Source of the DNA: an uncultured Clostridia bacterium
Lineage (GTDB): Bacteria > Bacillota > Clostridia > Oscillospirales > Oscillospiraceae
DNA: 64,000 bases
Assembly: GCA_947644595.1 (NCBI GenBank)
Contig: CANSAE010000002.1
Span: 62,001 to 126,000 of the forward strand
Direction of reading: 5' to 3'
Both the position numbers and the translations under genes were made by a program. The notes beneath the pieces were generated by a model. It worked only from the letters and a program-made list of their open reading frames with translations, was not told where the DNA came from and did not search any database. Every line of letters starts with the position of its first letter. Position 1 is the first letter of the stretch. This document shows positions 22,635 to 30,637 of this stretch, piece after piece.

Positions 22635-24626
22635 ATGCGGTACAGCAATCTTTTTCAGCCTCTGCAGCTTCGAGGCCTGACCTTGGAAAACCGGATCGTC
22701 ATGCCGTCTATGGGGACGCTGATGGCGTCGGAGGATTCCTTCGTCACGGACCGGCAGATCGACTACTATGTGGAACGGGCCAAGGGCGGAGCGGGACTCA
22801 TTTTGATGGAATGTGCCCCGGTTTTGCCGGAGAACACGCCGGCCCATGAGCCGGGCATTTCCGACGACAAATTCATGCCGGGGCTGACCCGGCTGGTGGA
22901 GGCCGTTCACGCTATGGGCGGCAAGATCGGTATTCAGGTATTTGAGCCGGCGGAGGGTTCCATGAACGGGCACACGGATGTGAAAAAGCTCACCATCCGG
23001 GGGCCTGTGGAGCGTTTGCGGGGCCGTTGGCCCGCCGTGACGGCGCAGGACATCCCCCGCATCGTCGAGGCCTTTGCCGCCGCCGCCCGCCGGGCCGCTC
23101 AATGCGGCTTCGACGCCATTGAGATCCACTGCGGGCACAATTATCTGCTCCATCAGTTTTTGTCCCCCCATTTCAACACCCGGACGGATGAGTTCGGTGG
23201 CAGCGTGGAAAACTGCATGCGCTTCCCGCTGATGTGCGTGGAGGCAGTGCGGAAGAATTTCCCGGAGGACCGGCCCATGTTTATGCGGGTGTGCGCCCAT
23301 GACGACTACACCTATGATGTGGCCGGGAATTTCAACGGCTTGACGCTGGAAGATGTGGCGGAGTTCGCCCGGCGGGCCCACGCGTTGGGTGTGGACGTGC
23401 TGGATGTGTCCCGCGGGAATTTCCAGCGGGGAAATATCTACGAGGTGCCCGCCATGGGCGTGCCCTACGGGTTCAACAAGGACAACGCCCTGAAGCTGCG
23501 GCACATGACCGGGATGCCGGTGATGGCCGTGGGCCGTCTGGGCCGGCCGGAGTTGGCCAACATCGTGCTGGGTGAGGGCATCGACCTGGTGGGCTGGGGC
23601 CATGCCCATCTTGCGGATCCGGAGATCGTGAAAAAGACCCGGGAGGACCGCATTGACGACATCTGCTACTGCATCGGCTGCGACCAGGTCTGCTCCCAGG
23701 CCTTCCATGAAAAGGATGTGGAGCATATCTCCTGTATGCGCAATCCCGCTGTGGGCCGGGAACGGAGCTTCCGGCTGGTCCCCGCGGAAACGAAAAAGAC
23801 TGTGCTCATCGCTGGGGGCGGCCCCGGCGGATTGCAGGCGGCCATTACCCTGGCCCAGCGGGGGCACAAGGTGATTTTGTGCGAGAAAAGCCCCGCCACC
23901 GGCGGACAGTTCGCCCTGGCGGGCCGCAGCCCGGACAAGGAGGACTTTTTATCCACCGTGGAGTGGATGGCCCGGAAGGTGGCCGACCTGGGCGCGGAGG
24001 TCCGGGTGAACACCCCGGTCACCCCGGAGCTGATGGAAGAATTGAAGCCGGACCATCTCATCATTGCCGTGGGTGGGCACTCCCGGCCATTGCCGGTCCC
24101 CGGCGGGGAGCTGGCCGTGTCCTGTCTGGACGTGCTGGGGAATGTCCGCCGGGCCTTCGGTCGGGTGGTGGTCGTGGGCGGCAGCTTTACCGGCGTGGAG
24201 GTGGCGGAGTACGCCGATTTGCGGGGCCTGCCCGTGACCATTGTGGAAATGTCCCCCAAGCTGGGGGCGGGACTGTCCAACGGCCGGGCCATTTTGCTTC
24301 AAAACTATCTGGAGGAGCACCCCAACATTAAGTCTGTGACCAATGCGGCGGTGGAGCGGCTGGAGCCGGGCAAGGTGCATATCCATATTCTGGAAAAGAA
24401 AACCGACCGGAAAACCGGGGCGGAGACCGTTCTTCGAGACGAGCGCCTGGCTCTGCCGGCAGATACGGTCATCGCCGCCGTGGGCACGGTGTCCAACGAG
24501 TACGGCGACCTGACGGAAGCCGCCGGGCGGTTGGGCATCCCCTATGATGTCATCGGCGACGCGAAGAAGCCCCGCTTTGCCGTGGACGCCATCCGGGAAG
24601 CCGCGGAGCTTTGCCGGGAGATTTGA
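22635..24626 (+). CDS. NADH:flavin oxidoreductase / 2,4-dienoyl-CoA reductase family
   Basis: A 663-residue paralogue of the enzyme at 5233. It has an FMN barrel (residues 1-335, with EIHCGHNYLLHQFLSPHFN), an Fe-S cluster motif CIGCDQVC near 347 with the fourth Cys in HISCMRNP, an FAD motif VLIAGGGPGGLQAA near 390 and a second Rossmann motif VVVVGGSFTGVEVAEY near 515. The start was moved to ATG 22635 (AAAGGGG before it), because upstream residues come from a repeat. It appears monocistronic, with its own promoter and a hairpin after it. Substrate is unknown; the family reduces enoates, enones and dienoyl-CoA. Confidence 0.9.
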   Translation: MRYSNLFQPLQLRGLTLENRIVMPSMGTLMASEDSFVTDRQIDYYVERAKGGAGLILMECAPVLPENTPAHEPGISDDKFMPGLTRLVEAVHAMGGKIGIQVFEPAEGSMNGHTDVKKLTIRGPVERLRGRWPAVTAQDIPRIVEAFAAAARRAAQCGFDAIEIHCGHNYLLHQFLSPHFNTRTDEFGGSVENCMRFPLMCVEAVRKNFPEDRPMFMRVCAHDDYTYDVAGNFNGLTLEDVAEFARRAHALGVDVLDVSRGNFQRGNIYEVPAMGVPYGFNKDNALKLRHMTGMPVMAVGRLGRPELANIVLGEGIDLVGWGHAHLADPEIVKKTREDRIDDICYCIGCDQVCSQAFHEKDVEHISCMRNPAVGRERSFRLVPAETKKTVLIAGGGPGGLQAAITLAQRGHKVILCEKSPATGGQFALAGRSPDKEDFLSTVEWMARKVADLGAEVRVNTPVTPELMEELKPDHLIIAVGGHSRPLPVPGGELAVSCLDVLGNVRRAFGRVVVVGGSFTGVEVAEYADLRGLPVTIVEMSPKLGAGLSNGRAILLQNYLEEHPNIKSVTNAAVERLEPGKVHIHILEKKTDRKTGAETVLRDERLALPADTVIAAVGTVSNEYGDLTEAAGRLGIPYDVIGDAKKPRFAVDAIREAAELCREI

Positions 24627-24645
24627 GGTCTTACTGTGTAAATTG

Positions 24646-24681
24646 AACAGCCCCGGCGCCCAAACGGGCGCCGGGGCTGTT
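24646..24681 (+). terminator. Strong GC hairpin after the oxidoreductase
   Basis: A perfect 16-bp stem AACAGCCCCGGCGCCC (24646-24661) with 24666-24681. Only GTTAATAAAA follows, so it is a terminator with a weak tail. Confidence 0.7.
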
Positions 24682-24709
24682 GTTAATAAAAGCCCTCGCC
24701 CCGATGGGG

Positions 24710-24754
24710 ATAAGTGACACCCCGAAACTTGTTTCGGTTGGTGGAACTTATGCC
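24710..24754. repeat. Family B palindromic repeat, copy 2
   Basis: ATAAGT ... ACTTATGCC brackets CCGAAACTTGTTTCGG. Compared with copies 1 and 3 (CCAAATC/GATTTGG) the stem bases changed on both sides. Confidence 0.65.
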
Positions 24755-24782
24755 TTGCGCTGAGGGTGGCCGTCAGGCCGGG

Positions 24783-24828
24783 TTAAGTGACGGTCCAAAT
24801 CTTTGATTTGGCGGCCGGAACTTATGCG
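24783..24828. repeat. Family B palindromic repeat, copy 3
   Basis: TTAAGT ... ACTTATGCG brackets CCAAATC-TTT-GATTTGG. It is nearly tandem to copy 2. The stretch 24627-24920 otherwise holds only the terminator and no gene. Confidence 0.65.
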
Positions 24829-24920
24829 TAGCCAGGGGGTCCTGGTTCAATAGGCGTTCTATTGTGCGCCCCCTCATCCGGCGCTTCGTGCCACCTTCCC
24901 CCCAGGGTGGGGAAGGCTTA

Positions 24921-25757
24921 TTAAATTTCCGGGTTGATATACCGGGGCGGGCCCTCTAACAGGCTGGGGGTTTTCAGGTACTCCTTCAGCCGGGCAAAGG
25001 CCTGGGAAAAGTAATGGCCGGAGCAAATGCGCTCGTCCATGACCACCCCCAACGGGATGCACCGTTCCAACTCAATGCTGGCTTTTGTGCGCTTGGGGAT
25101 GTCCCGCAGGTTGCCCATGGCCACCGCCACGCTGGTGGTGCCGAATTCGTAGATATGATGGTAAATGTGGTTGGTGCGGATGCTGGCCAGGTTCGTGATG
25201 AGCAGGCTGGCGTGGAAGGGGCTCACGTCGCAGATGGCCCGGGGCAGCAGCCCGTGCCGGTCCAGAAAGCGCAGGAGGCCCGTGAGCACCCGGGCCAGAA
25301 ACGGCACGCCCAGCAGGACGTTCATGAGTTTGTCCAGCTTGTTGTCGTCCTCGGCGCTGCGGCTTTCGGTGATGGCTTTGTCGATTTTGTTCTGGACGGT
25401 GAAAATATCATCCTCCGGGCGGAATTTCAGCTTGGCGGAGGTGTTGCCCACCCGGCCCGGTCGGATGACGACCATGGCCACGGACAGGTCCCGATGGGCA
25501 TAAATTTTATGATTGCCGCCGATGAAGCGGTTCAGGGCGGGGAACTCCGCCGCGGTACGGACGTAGGCCGCCAGAATCAGCGCCAGGTGGCTCAGCTTCA
25601 CGCCCTTCGCCCGCTGGACGTTGATGTATTCCTTCAATGGGGCCACGGGGATATCCAAAGTGACCATATTCATGGCATCGTATCGTTTGGTGAGAAAATA
25701 GGGCATCAGGCTATACATCGGGTCGGCGCCTTTGACCCGGATCCCGTCAGGACGCAT
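24921..25757 (-). CDS. CAT/2-oxoacid-dehydrogenase-E2-fold acyltransferase-like protein, catalytic motif absent
   Basis: A 278-residue protein with the general pattern of the chloramphenicol acetyltransferase/E2 catalytic fold. It has AYVRTAAEFPALNRFIGG, a VAMVVIRPG strand, SLLITNLASIR near residue 190, and a C-terminal ELERCIPLGVVMDERICSGH. Active E2 and CAT enzymes carry HxxxDG at this last position. Here the equivalent region is MDERICSGHYFSQAF and lacks the catalytic His in the expected place. It could be a non-catalytic or re-purposed member; membrane segments are not evident. ATG 25757 follows AAGGAGGA. It is monocistronic. Confidence 0.65.
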   Translation of the reverse strand: MRPDGIRVKGADPMYSLMPYFLTKRYDAMNMVTLDIPVAPLKEYINVQRAKGVKLSHLALILAAYVRTAAEFPALNRFIGGNHKIYAHRDLSVAMVVIRPGRVGNTSAKLKFRPEDDIFTVQNKIDKAITESRSAEDDNKLDKLMNVLLGVPFLARVLTGLLRFLDRHGLLPRAICDVSPFHASLLITNLASIRTNHIYHHIYEFGTTSVAVAMGNLRDIPKRTKASIELERCIPLGVVMDERICSGHYFSQAFARLKEYLKTPSLLEGPPRYINPEI

Positions 25758-25846
25758 GGCTGGGTCCTCCTTGTTCGGATTTAGACAGATTTATGAAAGT
25801 ATAGCACAATGTGAACAATTTGTAAATTAAGAATTGTTTAAGATTG

Positions 25847-25875
25847 AAAAAACGGGCGGCCGAAAAGGCCGCCCG
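25847..25875 (-). terminator. Rho-independent terminator (minus)
   Basis: A 9-bp GC stem CGGGCGGCC/GGCCGCCCG (25853-25861/25867-25875) is followed on the minus strand by TTTTTTCAATC. It ends transcription coming from the GntR-ABC module at 26072-27936, beyond two repeat elements. Confidence 0.75.
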
Positions 25876-25897
25876 GGAACATTGCCGCAGGACCTAC

Positions 25898-25928
25898 GGG
25901 CGGGACGGTTTGGAACCGTCCCCTACGG
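25898..25928. repeat. Family C palindromic repeat
   Basis: GGGACGGTT/AACCGTCCC core with a GTAGGGG-type flank read on minus. Stem bases differ on both sides from the GGGCGGGTT/AACCCGCCC copies. The 25758-26071 gap holds only this, a family D copy and the terminator. Confidence 0.6.
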
Positions 25929-25965
25929 ATTCTAAATTGGTACCGGCAAAATTAAGACAAAATAA

Positions 25966-26076
25966 CCCTCTCGGAGAGCGGGAAGGGGCATATGGGGGAA
26001 CCGGGGGTTCCCCCATAAATCGCGCCCCGGGCAGAGCCCGGGATAGGGCATCGCCGCAGCGATGCTCGCGATTAAA
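25966..26076 (-). repeat. Family D three-way-junction repeat, copy 2
   Basis: Same layout as the copy at 14277. Hairpin ATGGGGGAACC/GGTTCCCCCAT; closing stem ATCGCG/CGCGAT (26019-26024/26067-26072); arms CCCGGGC/GCCCGGG (26026-26032/26036-26042) and GGCATCGC/GCGATGCT (26047-26054/26059-26066). All paired changes relative to copy 1 preserve pairing. It supplies the stop codon of the ABC permease. Confidence 0.82.
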
Positions 26077-26692
26077 GTTCCCGTTTTTCGTAGAACTTCA
26101 CGGCCAGCAACCAGGACACCGCCAGCACGGCGACGGGCAGGACGAACAGGACCCAATAGAAGTCCCCGGCGTTTTGGGGCATCCCGACGCCCTTGTCGAT
26201 GAGCAGGGCGCCGACCCCGCCGCCGATGCCCGCCGCCAGCGCGATGGCGGCAAAGTACCACAGCCGACCCTTGACGGTGCCCATCTTGAAGTTCACCGGC
26301 AGCATGACGCACGACGGCACAATGCCGATGATAAGGGAGATGGCAAACAGGTCGGGTATGGTCATCTCCATTTTCACCAGCGCGCCGGTGAGGGTGTATA
26401 CCACCGCCAGCAGCGCTGTGACCCCCAGAACCATCAGCAGCAAAAACACGTACTTAGCAGTGACCACGGTTTTCCGGGACCAGGGCATGGTGTCGGCATA
26501 GGCCAGCCAGCCGGATTGCTCTTCCAGGCCCATGATGCTGCCGGGCATCAGCCCGCACATCAAAACCGGCCACACCACCCAGAAGGGGTTGCCGTTAAAT
26601 ACGCCGAACAGGGAAAAGCCCAGGGCGATGATGACGTTCATACGGCAGTCTTTCATTAAAATGTAAAAATCTTTTAACAGCAGTCCACTCAT
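26072..26692 (-). CDS. ABC-2 type permease (YtrA-module membrane subunit)
   Basis: A 206-residue membrane protein with about six helices. The MSGLLLKDFYILMKDCRMN start and LLMVLGVTALLAVVYTL segments match the small ABC-2 permeases (PF13346 type) that pair with GntR/YtrA regulators and one ATPase. The start lies 1 base past the ATPase stop. It is probably an export or bacitracin/stress-type module; substrate is unknown. Its TAA stop is part of a family D repeat. Confidence 0.85.
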   Translation of the reverse strand: MSGLLLKDFYILMKDCRMNVIIALGFSLFGVFNGNPFWVVWPVLMCGLMPGSIMGLEEQSGWLAYADTMPWSRKTVVTAKYVFLLLMVLGVTALLAVVYTLTGALVKMEMTIPDLFAISLIIGIVPSCVMLPVNFKMGTVKGRLWYFAAIALAAGIGGGVGALLIDKGVGMPQNAGDFYWVLFVLPVAVLAVSWLLAVKFYEKREL

Positions 26693-26693
26693 A

Positions 26694-27536
26694 TCAGTGC
26701 TCTCCTTTCACCATGGCGATAAACAGCTCTTCCATCCCGATAGAGGACGTTTGCAGCCCGCGGGGCGCGTCCTCCCGGCGCAGGATGGCCGACGCGCCGT
26801 AGACCGTATGCTTTTCGCTGAGAACTTTCGCCGGCTCGATGGCGCGGATCTCCTCCGGGCTGCCCTGGACCATGCAGTAGCGGGACAGCAGCTCGTCTTT
26901 CTCCTCGCACAGCAGCAGCTTGCCTTTTTGCAGGAAGGCGATGTAGTCGCACAGCTTTTCCAGGTCGCTCAAAATGTGGGAGGAAATCAAAATGGAGTGC
27001 TGTTCGTCCCGGGTGAACTCATAGAATAATTCTACCACCTCGTCCCGTATGACGGGGTCCAGGCCGCTGGTGGCCTCGTCCAGAATCAGCAGCTTGGGGT
27101 CGTGGGACATGGCCACAGCGATGCCCAGCTTCATTTTCATGCCCCGGGAAAAGTCCCGGAAGCACTTGCTCTCCGGAAGGTCGAAACGTTTGCGGTACTG
27201 CTCGAACAGGTCGGCGTTCCACTGCCTGTAAGTTTTGCTCATCACCTTGCCCACCTGACGGGTGGTCAGGCCGTTGGGGAAGCTCACGTTATCCAGGACT
27301 ACGCCGATGTCCTCTTTCGTTTTGGCGAAGTCGGTTTGGTTGCTTTTACCCAGGACGTGGATGTCCCCAGCGTCCGGACGGATGGCGTTCAGAATGCAGC
27401 GGATGGTGGTGCTTTTGCCGGCGCCGTTTTCTCCGGCCAGACCCAGGATGCAGCCCATGGGCAGGGTGAAGCTCACATTGTCCAGAGAAAAGCCGTCGTA
27501 ATGCTTGGTCAGATTGTGTATTTCAATGGCGTTCAT
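26694..27536 (-). CDS. ABC transporter ATP-binding protein (BcrA/YtrB-like)
   Basis: A 280-residue ATPase. Walker A is GENGAGKST near residue 40, the signature is degenerate (FSRGMKMKL, as usual in this subfamily), Walker B is KLLILDEATSGLD, and the switch His is in ISSHILSDLEKL. ATG 27536 follows AAAGGAGAACC. It is the middle gene of GntR-ATPase-permease. The C-terminal 70 residues form the regulatory region found in antibiotic-export ATPases. Confidence 0.9.
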   Translation of the reverse strand: MNAIEIHNLTKHYDGFSLDNVSFTLPMGCILGLAGENGAGKSTTIRCILNAIRPDAGDIHVLGKSNQTDFAKTKEDIGVVLDNVSFPNGLTTRQVGKVMSKTYRQWNADLFEQYRKRFDLPESKCFRDFSRGMKMKLGIAVAMSHDPKLLILDEATSGLDPVIRDEVVELFYEFTRDEQHSILISSHILSDLEKLCDYIAFLQKGKLLLCEEKDELLSRYCMVQGSPEEIRAIEPAKVLSEKHTVYGASAILRREDAPRGLQTSSIGMEELFIAMVKGEH

Positions 27537-27564
27537 AAATCGGTTCTCCTTTGTCATGGCACAG

Positions 27565-27936
27565 TCACTCTTCGCTCAGCAGACGCAGCATTTCCGACAA
27601 CGCATCCACGTCAAAGCCGCAGGCCGGGGCGAGATGCAAAATCTCCTGCATCAGGGCTTCGATCTTCCGCAGGTGTTCCTCCCGCAGAAGCTCTGTGTTC
27701 CGGGCGGCTACGAAGGAGCCCTTGCCAGCGACGGTGTAAATGAAGCCGTCCCGTTCCAGTTCTTCGTAGGCCCGTTTCGTGGTGATGACGCTGATGCGCA
27801 GGTCCTTGGCCAGAGAGCGGATGGAAGGTAGCGCTTCATCCTCCCGCAGCTCTCCGCTGATGATCTGTTGTTTCACCTGGGTGTAGATCTGGTCATAGAT
27901 CGGGGTGCCGGATTTGTTGTCGATGAGTATGTTCAT
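27565..27936 (-). CDS. GntR-family regulator, YtrA subfamily
   Basis: A 123-residue short GntR protein. The winged helix is residues 10-75 (TPIYDQIYTQVKQQIISGEL, LPSIRSLAKDLRIS, TTKRAYEELERDGFIY), followed by a 40-residue dimerising tail without an effector domain, which defines YtrA-type repressors. It heads the minus module and probably represses its own operon. Its promoter (27967-27995) shares an unusual sequence with the divergent module. ATG 27936 follows GCGAGGG; an ATG five codons upstream is less likely. Confidence 0.88.
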   Translation of the reverse strand: MNILIDNKSGTPIYDQIYTQVKQQIISGELREDEALPSIRSLAKDLRISVITTKRAYEELERDGFIYTVAGKGSFVAARNTELLREEHLRKIEALMQEILHLAPACGFDVDALSEMLRLLSEE

Positions 27937-27966
27937 ATATTGCCCTCGCATCTACTATGTATGCTC

Positions 27967-27995
27967 AGTATATACGGTATGAACACATTTGTCAA
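27967..27995 (-). promoter_or_regulatory. Promoter of the minus GntR-ABC module
   Basis: TTGACA (27990-27995) and TATACT (27967-27972) with a 17-bp spacer. It contains CTTGACAAATGTGTTC, shared with the divergent promoter. Confidence 0.8.
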
Positions 27996-28087
27996 GTGGG
28001 AATGCAAAAAAATTTTTGGGGATGACATTACAATGCGTAGGGACGGGTTCTATTTGGGTGCCGGAAAAATATTTTTCCACTGTCCTC

Positions 28088-28116
28088 TTGACATATGTGT
28101 TCTATCGTGTTATTGT
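28088..28116 (+). promoter_or_regulatory. Promoter of the plus GntR-ABC module
   Basis: TTGACA (28088-28093) and TATTGT (28111-28116) with a 17-bp spacer. CTTGACATATGTGTTC differs by one base from the minus-module promoter. Confidence 0.7.
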
Positions 28117-28159
28117 ACTAAGCGGATAGCACAACTGAATCAACAAAGGAGTGACGATC

Positions 28160-28528
28160 ATGGAATGGAAGCTCGCGGGCGACCGGCCAATCTGGCTCCA
28201 GCTCAAGGAACAGATCACACAGCGGATCTTGACCGGCGTGTACCCCATGGGTAGTCGGCTGCCGACGGTGCGGGACCTGGCCGCGGAAGCGGGGGTCAAC
28301 CCCAATACCATGCAGCGTGCCCTGGCGGAGCTGGAAAATGACGGCCTGGCCGTGACCAACCGCACCGCCGGGCGGTTGGTCACCACCGACGTGTCGGTGG
28401 TGGAGAAAGTACGGGATGCACTTGCAAGCAAGTGCATTATGACCTTTTATGAAGGAATGGCACAGCTCGGGTATGACTGGACTGAGGCCGGAAGGAAATT
28501 GGAGGAGGCGAAGGAAGATGTCCAATGA
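28160..28528 (+). CDS. GntR-family regulator, YtrA subfamily (second)
   Basis: A 122-residue YtrA-type repressor. The HTH includes LPTVRDLAAEAGVNPNTMQRAL, and the tail DALASKCIMTFYEGMAQLGYDW is the short dimer region. ATG 28160 lies 9 bases after AAAGGAG. The gene overlaps the following ATPase gene by 11 bases, so the two are co-translated. It is divergent from a similar module 220 bp away. The near-identical promoter sequences suggest cross-regulation (inference). Confidence 0.88.
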   Translation: MEWKLAGDRPIWLQLKEQITQRILTGVYPMGSRLPTVRDLAAEAGVNPNTMQRALAELENDGLAVTNRTAGRLVTTDVSVVEKVRDALASKCIMTFYEGMAQLGYDWTEAGRKLEEAKEDVQ

Positions 28529-29225
28529 GTTGGTACACATTGCGAATTTGAATAAGAACTACAGCGTGGTCAAGGCCTTGGACGACGTGAGCCTGGATTT
28601 GGAGCCGGGACACATCATCGGACTTTTGGGGCCAAACGGGTCCGGCAAGACCACGCTCATTAAAATATTAAACGGCCTGCTGCGCCCGGATTCCGGCACG
28701 GTGGTCATCGACGGCGAGGCGCCGGGGCCCCATACCAAGTCTGTGGTCAGTTATCTGCCGGACCGGCCCTATTTCGCCGACTGGATGAAGATCGGCAATA
28801 TCTTTGACCTGTTCGAAGATTTCTACACCGATTTCGACCGGCCCCGGGCGGAGTATATGTGCCAGACGCTGCACATTCCCATAGATATGAAGATGAAAAA
28901 CATGTCCAAGGGCACCAAGGAAAAAAGCCAGCTCATTCTCACCATGAGCCGCAAGGCGAAGCTGTATCTGTTGGATGAGCCCATTGCCGGGGTGGACCCT
29001 GCCGCCCGGGATTTTATCATGGACACCATTTTGTCCAACTATAATCCAGAGGGCTCCGTGCTCATCTCTACCCACCTCATCTCCGACATCGAGCAGGTGC
29101 TGGACCAGGCGGTGTTCATCCGCAATGGGCACGTCATTCTGCACGATTCCACGGACAATATCCGGGAGCGGGAAGGCAAGAGTGTGGATGAGCTGTTCCG
29201 GGAAATGTTCCGGATGACGTATTGA
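28518..29225 (+). CDS. ABC transporter ATP-binding protein (YtrB/BcrA-like)
   Basis: A 235-residue ATPase with Walker A GPNGSGKTT near residue 40, degenerate signature MSKGTKEKSQL, Walker B LYLLDEPIAGVD and switch His in ISTHLISDIEQVL. ATG 28518 lies inside the GntR gene end, with GGAAG before it. It is the second gene of GntR-ATPase-permease-lipoprotein. Substrate is unknown. Confidence 0.9.
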   Translation: MSNELVHIANLNKNYSVVKALDDVSLDLEPGHIIGLLGPNGSGKTTLIKILNGLLRPDSGTVVIDGEAPGPHTKSVVSYLPDRPYFADWMKIGNIFDLFEDFYTDFDRPRAEYMCQTLHIPIDMKMKNMSKGTKEKSQLILTMSRKAKLYLLDEPIAGVDPAARDFIMDTILSNYNPEGSVLISTHLISDIEQVLDQAVFIRNGHVILHDSTDNIREREGKSVDELFREMFRMTY

Positions 29226-29239
29226 GGGAGGCGAGAGGA

Positions 29240-30052
29240 ATGTTTGGAAAGCTTTGCAAGTATGAATGGAAATATATGATGCGTTTCTTCCTGCCCATGT
29301 GGGGCATGCTGCTGGTGCTGGGTATCATCAATGCCTTTTCCGCGCCCCACTGGCTGTTTAATTACGTGTCTGAGGGCCGGGAGATTGCCGGCGGTTTGCT
29401 GTTTTTCGCTCTGAATATGGGCTTTTGCGCCGTGATCATTGTGACGATGGTGGTCATTATCCAGCGGTTTTACAACGGCCTTTTGAAGGATGAGGGGTAT
29501 CTCATGTTCACTCTGCCGGTGAAAAGCGGGATGCTCATCAACTCCAAACTGCTGGTGAGTCTTGTGCTGATGTTCCTCACCGGTGTGGTGTGCCTTGCGG
29601 CGATCATGGCCATTGTCATCAGCGGCATCGGCTGGGGCGATTTCTGGGAAGGATTTGTCTGGATATTCCGGAATTCGGACTTGTCTGGGCTGGAATGGAC
29701 GATGATGATCCTTTGGCTCATCGTGCTGATACTGGTGGCTTCCGCTTCGTCCCTGTATAAGATTTATACCGCCATGGCCTTGGGCCATCTGGCGAAAAAG
29801 CACCGGGTGGGCTGGTCCGTGGCTGCCTATCTGGGCATCAGTTTCCTGGGAAGTGCGGTGTCTAATATTTTCATGTTCAATGCGGACTGGGATGCCATCG
29901 GGGATGCGCTGCACCGCATGGTGACCGGAATGAGTATCCCTCAAAGCATCGTTGTCATGGAATTGGTTGCCATCGCGTTTTACGCGGTATTGTCGCTGAT
30001 TTACTTTTTTATCACCCGGTATATCTTGGAAAAACGGCTGAATTTGGAGTGA
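29240..30052 (+). CDS. ABC-2-like permease of the second GntR module
   Basis: A 270-residue membrane protein with six or more helices, beginning MFGKLCKYEWKYMMRFFLP, a positively charged N-terminus followed by a long hydrophobic stretch. The rest has repeated hydrophobic segments (LLVSLVLMFLTGVVCLAAIM; YFFITRYILEKRL at the end). It lies 14 bp after the ATPase and is preceded by GAGAGGA. It is the presumed membrane subunit of this exporter. No close function is recognisable. Confidence 0.8.
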   Translation: MFGKLCKYEWKYMMRFFLPMWGMLLVLGIINAFSAPHWLFNYVSEGREIAGGLLFFALNMGFCAVIIVTMVVIIQRFYNGLLKDEGYLMFTLPVKSGMLINSKLLVSLVLMFLTGVVCLAAIMAIVISGIGWGDFWEGFVWIFRNSDLSGLEWTMMILWLIVLILVASASSLYKIYTAMALGHLAKKHRVGWSVAAYLGISFLGSAVSNIFMFNADWDAIGDALHRMVTGMSIPQSIVVMELVAIAFYAVLSLIYFFITRYILEKRLNLE

Positions 30053-30057
30053 TGACG

Positions 30058-30513
30058 ATGAAAAGATGGACTGCGCTCGTTTTGGCGGCGGTGCTGGCGT
30101 TGTGTCTTGTGGGGTGCGGTGCATCCGACGGGGAGGCGCTGAAGCTGTGCCGCATTGAAATCACGGACCTCACTGGGGCCCATGACCCGGTCACGCTGGC
30201 GGAGCTGTCCCAGGAGGACCTGAATGACTTTTTGGGTGCGGCGGACTGGGAGGGTTGGGAAACTGACGCCCCCGACGGGCTGACTCCTCAATACTGGGTA
30301 GAGGTTTATCAGGATGCCACGAAAACCGTGCTGGGGGAGGATGCCCCGGAGGCGCTGAAGATTCTGGAATATGTGACCTACATGAACACGGATGTGGTGA
30401 AGTGCACCGTGGCGGGGGACATTTTGCCGGAGGAGGTCGTGAAGGGCTTTTTGGAGCATTACAGCATCGCGCCCCCGACGTTTTTTGCTGCTTTGAACGA
30501 GGCTATGGCGTAG
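30058..30513 (+). CDS. Small lipoprotein of the second GntR-ABC module
   Basis: A 151-residue secreted lipoprotein. The signal KRWTALVLAAVLALCLVGC ends with lipobox LVGC. The mature part has short strands and conserved-looking aromatic and acidic patches (DAPDGLTPQYWVEVYQDATK) but no domain I recognise. ATG 30058 is preferred over ATG 30052 because GGAG is then at the right spacing. It is the last gene of the module, ended by a terminator at 30523-30555. It may be a sensor or accessory subunit of the exporter. Confidence 0.7.
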   Translation: MKRWTALVLAAVLALCLVGCGASDGEALKLCRIEITDLTGAHDPVTLAELSQEDLNDFLGAADWEGWETDAPDGLTPQYWVEVYQDATKTVLGEDAPEALKILEYVTYMNTDVVKCTVAGDILPEEVVKGFLEHYSIAPPTFFAALNEAMA

Positions 30514-30522
30514 AAAAAATAC

Positions 30523-30555
30523 AAAAACGGACCGCTTAAACCGGTCCGTTTTTTG
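30523..30555 (+). terminator. Terminator of the second GntR-ABC module
   Basis: AAACGGACCG pairs with CGGTCCGTTT around CTTAAAC, with TTTTTT at the end. Confidence 0.85.
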
Positions 30556-30603
30556 CATCTTGTTCAAATCGAACAGAAATGTTAAAATTTTATTGACAAA
30601 GTA

Positions 30604-30632
30604 TTGACAATCAAAGTGAAATCGTGTATAGT
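30604..30632 (+). promoter_or_regulatory. Strong promoter without a downstream gene
   Basis: TTGACA (30604-30609) and TATAGT (30627-30632) with a 17-bp spacer; a second TTGACA lies 14 bp further upstream. The next gene downstream is on the opposite strand. Confidence 0.75.
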
Positions 30633-30637
30633 AGCAT

